The notes under the pieces are model-generated. The model was not told where the DNA came from. It saw only the letters and a list, made by a program, of their open reading frames with translations, and searched no databases. DNA of 25,806 nt from NCBI GenBank assembly GCA_910579485.1, contig CAJTVO010000037.1, positions 1-25,806 on the forward strand, in the 5' to 3' direction. This document shows positions 20,494 through 25,806 of this stretch, piece by piece. A program made the position numbers and the translations under genes. Origin of the DNA: an uncultured Oscillospiraceae bacterium (GTDB lineage Bacteria > Bacillota > Clostridia > Oscillospirales > Oscillospiraceae). Position 1 is the stretch's first letter; each line of letters begins with the position of its first letter.

Positions 20494-21666
20494 ATGCCTG
20501 CCATCTACCTGGACAACGCCGCCACCTCCTTTCCCAAGCCCCCCGCCGTGGCGGACGCCATGCTGCGCCATATACAGGAGAACGGCGCCTCCATGAACCG
20601 GGGCGTCTACGCCTCCGCCCAGGAGGCGGGGATGACCGCCCTGCTGCTGCGGGAGGAGCTGTGCCGCCTGTTCCGCCACGGCGATCCCACCCACTGCGTG
20701 CTGACCTCCGGCAACACCATGGGGCTGAATATGATCCTGCGGGGCTGGCTGCGCCCCGGGGACCACTGCCTGGTCAGCTCCATGGAGCACAACGCCGTCA
20801 TGCGCCCCATCCAAGCCCTGGCGGAGAAGGGCGTCGCCTTCGACCGCGTCCCCTGCGACAGACGGGGGCAGATGGACCCGGAGGACCTGCGCCGGATGAT
20901 CCGGCCCCACACTCGCCTGGTCCTGATCGCCCACGGCTCCAACGTGAGCGGCGGCGTCCAGGACGCGGCGGCGGTAGGCGGGATCTGCCGGGAATATGGC
21001 ATCCCCTTCGCCCTGGACGCGGCCCAGACCGCCGGGCATTGGGAGATCGATTTCGACGGCTGGGGACTGTCCGCCCTGTCTGTCCCGGGCCATAAGGGCC
21101 TCATGGGCCCCAGCGGCACAGGGGCCCTGCTGCTGTCCCCGGCCTTTGCCCGGGAGCTCCGCCCCATCGTTACCGGCGGCACCGGCAGCGCCTCGGACCT
21201 GGAGACCCAGCCCCTGTATATGCCCGACCGGTTCGAGTCCGGGACGCCCAACCTGCCCGGTATCTACGGCCTGGAGGCGGCGGTATCCTTCGTCCTGCGG
21301 ACCGGCACGGAGACCCTGCGGACCCATGAGACCGCCCTCACCGCCCGTCTGCTGGACCAGCTGCGGGAGGTCCCCCGTATCCGCCTGGCGGGCCCCTGGG
21401 AGCTGGAGGACCGCGTGGGCGTGGTCTCCGTGGATTTTCTGGAGGCGGACAACGCCAGCGCCGCCTTCCGCCTGGAGGAGGAGCACGGCATCCTGACCCG
21501 CTGCGGCCTCCACTGCGCCCCGGCGGCCCACCGGACCCTGGGGACCTTCCCTCAGGGGACCGTGCGGTTCAGCCCCGGGTGGTTCACCACGGCCGAAGAG
21601 ATCGACGCCGCGGCGGCGGCGGTCGCGGAGATCGCCTGCGGCGGGGCGTCCGGAAAAATTTTTTGA
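20494..21666 (+). CDS. Class V aminotransferase, SufS/Csd-like cysteine desulfurase
   Basis: The ATG at 20494 follows ATAGGAGCG; the reading frame's upstream ATG at 20434 overlaps the promoter. The 390-aa protein starts IYLDNAATSFPKP, the classic start of this fold type I PLP family. It carries the Schiff-base lysine K201 in PGHKGLMGPSGTG, with the aspartate/Gln/His patches for PLP before it (DAAQTAGHW). A cysteine C341 in CGLHCAPAAHRTLG occupies the SufS/Csd catalytic position. Such enzymes take sulfur from cysteine for Fe-S clusters, thio-tRNA or cofactors. No suf genes are beside it, so the acceptor is unknown. It is GC-rich like the host genes and belongs to the chromosome, not the element. 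Confidence 0.88.
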   Translation: MPAIYLDNAATSFPKPPAVADAMLRHIQENGASMNRGVYASAQEAGMTALLLREELCRLFRHGDPTHCVLTSGNTMGLNMILRGWLRPGDHCLVSSMEHNAVMRPIQALAEKGVAFDRVPCDRRGQMDPEDLRRMIRPHTRLVLIAHGSNVSGGVQDAAAVGGICREYGIPFALDAAQTAGHWEIDFDGWGLSALSVPGHKGLMGPSGTGALLLSPAFARELRPIVTGGTGSASDLETQPLYMPDRFESGTPNLPGIYGLEAAVSFVLRTGTETLRTHETALTARLLDQLREVPRIRLAGPWELEDRVGVVSVDFLEADNASAAFRLEEEHGILTRCGLHCAPAAHRTLGTFPQGTVRFSPGWFTTAEEIDAAAAAVAEIACGGASGKIF

Positions 21667-21684
21667 AAAAATTTGAAAAACCTC

Positions 21685-21713
21685 TTGCAAAATTCCGTAG
21701 AGTGTGCTATCTT
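21685..21713 (+). promoter_or_regulatory. Predicted promoter of tRNA-Pro
   Basis: TTGCAA at 21685-21690 and TATCTT at 21708-21713 are separated by 17 bases, about 33 bases before the tRNA 5' end. Confidence 0.65.
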
Positions 21714-21745
21714 ATCTAAGCTGACATCAATCAGCACTGCAATAT

Positions 21746-21822
21746 CCGGGTGTGGCGAAGTTTGGTATCGCGCTTGAATGGGGTTCAAGAGGCCGCTGGT
21801 TCGAATCCAGTCACTCGGACCA
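21746..21822 (+). tRNA. tRNA-Pro (GGG)
   Basis: Folds as a 77-nt tRNA with encoded CCA. Acceptor CCGGGTG pairs with CACTCGG (the C1-G72 start is typical of bacterial tRNA-Pro), the D-arm is GCGA/TCGC, the anticodon stem CTTGA/TCAAG holds loop ATGGGGT with anticodon GGG, and the T-loop is GGTTCGAATCC. It is followed at once by a strong terminator. Confidence 0.95.
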
Positions 21823-21829
21823 AATCGCA

Positions 21830-21868
21830 AAAATTCCTGTAACCGCAACGGTTACAGGAATTTTGTTT
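21830..21868 (+). terminator. Intrinsic terminator of tRNA-Pro
   Basis: A perfect stem TTCCTGTAACCG/CGGTTACAGGAA with loop CAA, extended by AAAA/TTTT pairs, is followed by GTTTT. It ends the tRNA-Pro transcript and, because of its symmetry, can also stop the convergent acetyltransferase transcript from the right. Confidence 0.9.
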
Positions 21869-21923
21869 TGCCTTCTTGATGTGAATAGTTGTCAATACAA
21901 AAATACGGGAGGGGCCTGCTGCG

Positions 21924-22382
21924 TTACAGGTCGATCCAGATGCCCTCGTCCTGGATCTTCGCTCCCTCCAGGGAGCGGTAGAACCGCTGTGCCTCCGGGT
22001 TAGCGGCGATGAGGCCGATAAGGGTATCCGCCCCGGCTTCCTTCAGGCGGCGGCGCAGCCCGGCCATCAGCGCCTGCGCCGTGCCCCTGTGCCGCTGGCT
22101 TTTCAGCACACATATCCAGTCCAGATAGGCTTTTACAGAGCCGTCAAAGCGCGTACAGATCAGGGTGGCGTCGATACGCCCCACTACCTGTCCGTCCCTG
22201 TAAGCCAGCAGGGACAGGGCGTTCGAGAAGCGGGGGTCCTGAAAGCTCTGCCGGACGGCGGCGGTATAGGCCTCGTCGATATCCCAGCCCCAGAAATCTT
22301 CCTCCTCCCGGAGGCGGCGCTCAAAGTCCAGCACGTCCTCGACGCGCTCCAAGGTGTACGGCACTATCTGCAAATTTTCCAT
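21924..22382 (-). CDS. GNAT-family N-acetyltransferase
   Basis: Minus-strand gene of 152 aa starting at 22382, with GAAAGGAAT upstream and a strong promoter at 22413-22441. The fold pattern is GNAT: strand DGQVVGRIDATLI, then YLDWICVLKSQRHRGTAQALMAGLRRRLKEAG, where RHRGTA is the acetyl-CoA pyrophosphate loop, then the FYRSLEGAKI end. The substrate cannot be told from sequence. It is convergent with tRNA-Pro and divergent from the second acetyltransferase. Confidence 0.8.
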   Translation of the reverse strand: MENLQIVPYTLERVEDVLDFERRLREEEDFWGWDIDEAYTAAVRQSFQDPRFSNALSLLAYRDGQVVGRIDATLICTRFDGSVKAYLDWICVLKSQRHRGTAQALMAGLRRRLKEAGADTLIGLIAANPEAQRFYRSLEGAKIQDEGIWIDL

Positions 22383-22412
22383 ACCACTATATTCCTTTCA
22401 CTGATTTTCCTC

Positions 22413-22441
22413 ATTATAGTATACATCCCTCCCCCTGACAA
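22413..22441 (-). promoter_or_regulatory. Predicted promoter of the minus-strand acetyltransferase
   Basis: On the minus strand TTGTCA (complement of 22436-22441) and TATAAT (complement of 22413-22418) are separated by exactly 17 bases. A weaker plus-strand pair (TTCACT at 22397-22402, TATACA at 22420-22425) overlaps it and could drive the divergent gene at 22471. Confidence 0.75.
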
Positions 22442-22470
22442 GCGGGAGTTTTCTGTAAGGAGATACGCCT

Positions 22471-23121
22471 ATGCTGCCGATCGAACTTCGTCCCGAGGGC
22501 TCCGCCGACTTCCGCGCGGTGGAGGAGCTGACCCGGAACGCCTTCTGGAACCACCACGCCCCCGGATGTGATGAGCATTATCTGGCCCACATCCTCCGGG
22601 AGTCCTCCGACTTTGTTCCGGAGTTGGACTATGTTGCCGTCCACGACGGGAAGGTCGTTGGGAACATCATGTATACCCGTGCAAAGATCGTCCTGGACCG
22701 GAGCGGGGAGCGGGAGGTCCTGTGCTTCGGACCTCTGGCGGTGGACCCGGCCTTTCAGGGACAGGGTGTGGGCGGCGCGCTGATCGAGCGTACCAAGACC
22801 CTGTCCCGGGAGCTGGGGTATAAAGCGATCTTGATCTTTGGGGACCCGGAGTACTACAGCCGGTTCGGGTTCATTCCGGCGGAACGGTATGGCGTGGGAA
22901 CTTCCTGGGGGGTATATATCATCTCCCTCCAGGCGTTGGAGCTCCAGCCCGGAGCGCTGGAAGACTGCGCGGGATATTTCCAGGAGAGCGGGGACTATCA
23001 AATAGACCCGGAGGCATCCGCCGCTTTTGACAAAGGCTTCCCGCCCAAAGAGAAGGTCTCCGGCCTGCCCAGTCAGGAGCGGTTTCAGTGGATCATCCAG
23101 CAGACGAAGCCCCGCCTTTGA
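22471..23121 (+). CDS. GNAT-family N-acetyltransferase (YhbS-like)
   Basis: The ATG at 22471 has TAAGGAGATA upstream. The 216-aa product has a GNAT core: HDGKVVGNIMYTRAKI, then LCFGPLAVDPAFQGQGVGGALI with the acetyl-CoA loop QGQGVGG, then AILIFGDPEYYSRFGF. This order with a DPEYYSRFGF block is typical of the YhbS-like group, whose substrates are mostly unknown. The C-terminal 70 residues form an extra helical part. It may share a transcript with the cysteine desulfurase 48 bases downstream. Confidence 0.85.
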   Translation: MLPIELRPEGSADFRAVEELTRNAFWNHHAPGCDEHYLAHILRESSDFVPELDYVAVHDGKVVGNIMYTRAKIVLDRSGEREVLCFGPLAVDPAFQGQGVGGALIERTKTLSRELGYKAILIFGDPEYYSRFGFIPAERYGVGTSWGVYIISLQALELQPGALEDCAGYFQESGDYQIDPEASAAFDKGFPPKEKVSGLPSQERFQWIIQQTKPRL

Positions 23122-23169
23122 TCTGCGGCCGAAGGATGGCCCCAAGACCCCGCCAAAAAGGAGAAAGCA

Positions 23170-24297
23170 ATGATATATTTAGACCATGCCGCCACCACGC
23201 CGGTATCCCCGGAAGCCGCTCAGGCAATGGTGGAGGTCCTTACCAAACGATACGGCAACCCCTCCGCCCAGTACGCCCTGGGCCGGGAGGCCAAAGCCCT
23301 GACGGACCGGGGCCGGGAAACCATCGCCGGAGCGCTGGGCTGCAAACCCGAGCAGCTGTTTTTCACCTCCTGCGGCACGGAGGGCGACAACTGGGCCATC
23401 CGCGCGGCGCTGCACCAAAACCGCCGCGTGGGGAAGCACATCGTCACCACGGCAGTCGAGCACAGCGCCGTGCTCCAGTGCGTCAAGCAGCTGGAGCGGG
23501 AAGGGTATACCGCTTCCTATGTGAAGCCGGACGGAGAGGGGCGCATCTCCGCGGAGGCCGTGCTGGACGCCGTCCGGGAGGACACGGCCCTGGTCAGCGT
23601 CATGCTGGTGAACAACGAGACCGGGGCGGTGTTCCCGGTGGCGGAGATCGCCGCGGGGCTGAAGGACAGGCCCACCCTGCTCCACACCGACGCGGTGCAG
23701 GGATTTTTGAAGATACCTTTCACCGTCAAGAGCTTGTGGGCGGACTATGTCACCCTCTCCGCCCACAAGATCGGCGGTCCTAAAGGCATCGGGGCGCTGT
23801 ATATCGGGGGCAAGGCGAAAAATACGCTGCCCCTGCTGTTCGGCGGCGGACAGGAGGCCGGGCTGCGGCCCGGGACGGAGGCCACGGCGCAGATCGCGGG
23901 CTTCGCCAAGGCGGTGGAGCTGCGGCTGGAGAGGCGGGAGGAGACCGCCGCCCATCTTGCCGCCTGCCGGGACTACGCCAGGGAGAAATTGAGCGCTATT
24001 CCGGACCTGCGGTTCGTAGGACCGGCCAGCGCGCCCCACATCCTGTCCGTGTCCCTGCCGGGATATCCCAGCCAGAACATCGTGGGGGAGCTGGACGGAA
24101 AGGGGATATGCATTTCCGCCGGTTCCGCCTGCCACCGGGGGAAGGCCAGCCACGTGCTGACCGCCATGGGCCTGGACAAGCGGACCGCCGCCGGGACGGT
24201 GCGGATCAGCTTCGGCCCGGAGACGGTCTTTGCGGACATCGACGCCCTGGCGGAGGCTCTGCTGGAGCACAAAAACACCCGGTTCCCCATGCTGTAG
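23170..24297 (+). CDS. NifS/IscS-like cysteine desulfurase
   Basis: The ATG at 23170 follows AAAAAGGAG. The 375-aa protein starts MIYLDHAATTPVSPEA, the standard NifS/IscS beginning. The PLP-binding lysine is K200 in SAHKIGGPKG, the His of TAVEHSAVL stacks on PLP, and the active cysteine is C321 in ISAGSACHRGKASHVL, on the long mobile loop of group I enzymes. It makes a persulfide from cysteine for tRNA thiolation or Fe-S assembly. No iscU or mnmA/thiI gene follows in the window, so the acceptor is not known. It is a different subgroup from the SufS/Csd-like enzyme at 20494. Confidence 0.92.
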   Translation: MIYLDHAATTPVSPEAAQAMVEVLTKRYGNPSAQYALGREAKALTDRGRETIAGALGCKPEQLFFTSCGTEGDNWAIRAALHQNRRVGKHIVTTAVEHSAVLQCVKQLEREGYTASYVKPDGEGRISAEAVLDAVREDTALVSVMLVNNETGAVFPVAEIAAGLKDRPTLLHTDAVQGFLKIPFTVKSLWADYVTLSAHKIGGPKGIGALYIGGKAKNTLPLLFGGGQEAGLRPGTEATAQIAGFAKAVELRLERREETAAHLAACRDYAREKLSAIPDLRFVGPASAPHILSVSLPGYPSQNIVGELDGKGICISAGSACHRGKASHVLTAMGLDKRTAAGTVRISFGPETVFADIDALAEALLEHKNTRFPML

Positions 24298-24346
24298 GCA
24301 AATCCTATCCCCCGTGCAGCTATTTTCATTTTTTAGGAGGTTCTCC

Positions 24347-25726
24347 ATGCTCCGCGCTTTACGCCGGGAATCCGGCTTCTACAGAAGGCTCTGGACGCTG
24401 GCCGCGCCCATGATCCTGCAAAACATCATCACCACCTCTCTGGGCTTCGCGGACATCTTCATGGTTGGTCTGCTGGGCAACGCGGAGATGGCGGCGGCCA
24501 CTGCCGCCAACGTGCCCGTGTTCATCATCCAGGTGGTCATTTTCGGCTTCCAGAGCGGTATGGCCGTCTTGGTCAGCCAGTACTGGGGGCGGGGGGACAC
24601 GGACAGCATCAACCGCTGTCTGGGGGTGGCCCTCTATGCCGTTACCGGGTTTTCCACCCTGCTGGCCCTGATCACCTTCCTCTTCCCCGCCCAGGTCCTC
24701 CGGCTCATCACGCCCAACGAGGAGCTGGTGGAGCTTGCGGTGCGGTACATCCAGATCGTGGGCTTCTCTTACATTTTTAACGGGATCAGCAGCATCTACG
24801 CCGGCATCCAGCGGAGCACGGAATATCCCGCCTTCGGGATGCTCCTCTTCGGGGTGTCCATGTGCGTGAATACGTTCTTGAACTTTGTGCTGATCTTTGG
24901 ACACTTTGGCGCGCCCGCCATGGGCATCACCGGGGCGGCGGCGGCCACCCTGATCAGCCGGGTGGTGGAGTTCGCCATCGCCGCCGTCTTCGCCCTCAGG
25001 AGCCGGCGGCTCCCCCTGCGCTGGAGCTGCATCCTCCGGCCCGGACGGGCCATCGTCCGCAGTTTTCTGATCTATTCCACGCCCGTTGTCTGCAACGAGG
25101 CCATGTGGAGCGTCGGGACCTCGATGCTCACGGTCATTATGGGACACATGGCCAACAGTCAGGACATGCTGGCGGCCTACGCACTCGTGGGGAATATCGA
25201 CAAGCTCTCCACGGTGGTCTGCTTCGGGCTGGCGGGCTCCGCCGCCGTCATCGTAGGCAAGGAGATCGGCCAGGGGCACAGCAGGGAGCGGGTCTACGAG
25301 GTCAGCTGGACGCTGCTGCTGGTCTCCATGCTGGTGGGCGGGGCCGTGATGGCGCTGCTGCTGGTGCTGCTGCCCGTGTTTTTCCGGCCGGTGTTGTTTC
25401 CGCTGTTCCAGCTGGCCCCCGGGGCGGCGGAGGCCGCGACTTATTTGGCGGTCGTTTATGCGGTCTTTATGCCCATGAGGGCGTTTGATATCACGAATAT
25501 CACGGGGGTCCTCCGGGCGGGGGGCGACGCCAGGATGGCGTCCCTCATTGACATCGGGCCGCTGTGGCTGGCGGCCATCCCGCTGATGGCCCTGGCGGGG
25601 CTGGTCTTCCAGGCGCCTACGTGGGTGGTTTGCATTGCCATGCAGGCGGAGAATCTTTTGAAGTGTCCGATCGGGTTGATCCGCTTTCATGGGAGGAAGT
25701 GGATCAATGATGTAACACAGGGGTAG
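24347..25726 (+). CDS. MATE-family multidrug/sodium efflux transporter
   Basis: The ATG at 24347 has TTAGGAGG seven bases upstream; longer in-frame starts lie inside the previous gene. The 459-aa product has about twelve membrane segments and MATE hallmarks: early LAAPMILQNIITTSLGFADIFMVG, then GFQSGMAVLVSQYWGRGD (the conserved loop after the second helices), and the repeated halves with GITGAAAATLISR and NEAMWSVGTSML. Such pumps export cationic drugs or metabolites using Na+ or H+. It follows the cysteine desulfurase by 49 bases and may be co-transcribed. The substrate is unknown. Confidence 0.92.
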   Translation: MLRALRRESGFYRRLWTLAAPMILQNIITTSLGFADIFMVGLLGNAEMAAATAANVPVFIIQVVIFGFQSGMAVLVSQYWGRGDTDSINRCLGVALYAVTGFSTLLALITFLFPAQVLRLITPNEELVELAVRYIQIVGFSYIFNGISSIYAGIQRSTEYPAFGMLLFGVSMCVNTFLNFVLIFGHFGAPAMGITGAAAATLISRVVEFAIAAVFALRSRRLPLRWSCILRPGRAIVRSFLIYSTPVVCNEAMWSVGTSMLTVIMGHMANSQDMLAAYALVGNIDKLSTVVCFGLAGSAAVIVGKEIGQGHSRERVYEVSWTLLLVSMLVGGAVMALLLVLLPVFFRPVLFPLFQLAPGAAEAATYLAVVYAVFMPMRAFDITNITGVLRAGGDARMASLIDIGPLWLAAIPLMALAGLVFQAPTWVVCIAMQAENLLKCPIGLIRFHGRKWINDVTQG

Positions 25727-25735
25727 GGGGTTCTT

Positions 25736-25754
25736 TGCCGCGCTTCGCGCGGCA
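25736..25754. repeat. GC-rich hairpin after the MATE gene
   Basis: TGCCGCGC and GCGCGGCA with a TTC loop form a perfect 8-bp stem ten bases after the MATE stop. It lacks a clear T-run, so it may be a weak terminator or mRNA-end stabiliser. The remaining 52 bases of the window hold nothing recognised. Confidence 0.5.
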
Positions 25755-25806
25755 GGGGAGTTGTTTCTCATTGATAGCCCGTGGGCTGTCCGCCCCCGGA
25801 CCCCTG

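Noticed and set aside
20437..21690. Minus-strand open frame (417 codons) opposite the class V aminotransferase
   Set aside because: Its composition is Gly/Gln/Arg-rich, it has no ribosome binding site and it covers a gene with clear PLP motifs.
24359..25771. Minus-strand open frame (470 codons) opposite the MATE gene
   Set aside because: It is extremely His/Asp/Gln-rich and low in hydrophobic residues, a typical reverse-strand shadow of a membrane protein gene.
1..25806. CRISPR array or insertion sequence
   Set aside because: No regularly spaced direct repeats of 25-40 bases, no Cas-like protein and no transposase were seen.

Overview
The window joins a high-GC Firmicutes chromosome (right) to part of an integrated mobile element (left). 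Strong AGGAGG-type ribosome binding sites, the tyrosine recombinase/excisionase type and a GC-rich Clostridia-like gene style suggest a gut Oscillospiraceae-type host (Flavonifractor/Lawsonibacter-like). The taxon is inference from style, not from a marker gene. The element continues beyond the left edge: no relaxase, coupling protein or type IV secretion gene is in view, so ICE, plasmid-derived island or prophage-like status cannot be fixed here.

Region 1 (1-386) is a non-coding leader ending in an intrinsic terminator/attenuator. Region 2 (387-15758) is a tightly packed, single-strand operon of 18 genes, many overlapping by ATGA or TAATG. It encodes an E1-like ThiF adenylyltransferase, a JAB/JAMM isopeptidase-like protein and a PRTRC-B/E2-like protein (a prokaryotic ubiquitin-like conjugation set). 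These are mixed with DNA replication and repair functions: a DnaN-like sliding clamp, a Rad52-like annealing protein, a Rad50/SbcC-like ATPase with a CxxC hook, a zinc-finger/Toprim primase-like protein and a DUF6094-type DNA methyltransferase. A bactofilin-like protein and several unknown proteins complete it. Eight of the 18 proteins end in Ala-Ala, written with varied codons and stop codons, while none of the other full-length genes in the window does.

Region 3 (15759-20264) is clearly more AT-rich. It holds a long regulatory stretch with small ORFs and hairpins, an orphan atypical OmpR-family regulator, direct-repeat operator candidates, a sigma-like/ArpU-like protein, an excisionase-like HTH protein and a tyrosine integrase. 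The integrase is followed by short inverted and direct repeats and the 3' end of a tRNA-Val(GAC) gene, the probable integration target.

Region 4 (20265-25806) is ordinary GC-rich chromosome: tRNA-Val, a class V aminotransferase (SufS/Csd-like), tRNA-Pro(GGG), two divergent GNAT acetyltransferases, a NifS/IscS-like cysteine desulfurase and a MATE efflux protein.

The main idea to take away is that a ubiquitin-like E1/E2/JAB apparatus is translationally coupled to an element-encoded sliding clamp and sits with Rad52- and Rad50-like proteins. This recalls ubiquitin control of PCNA in eukaryotes. The genes are visible in the sequence; the functional link is inference.
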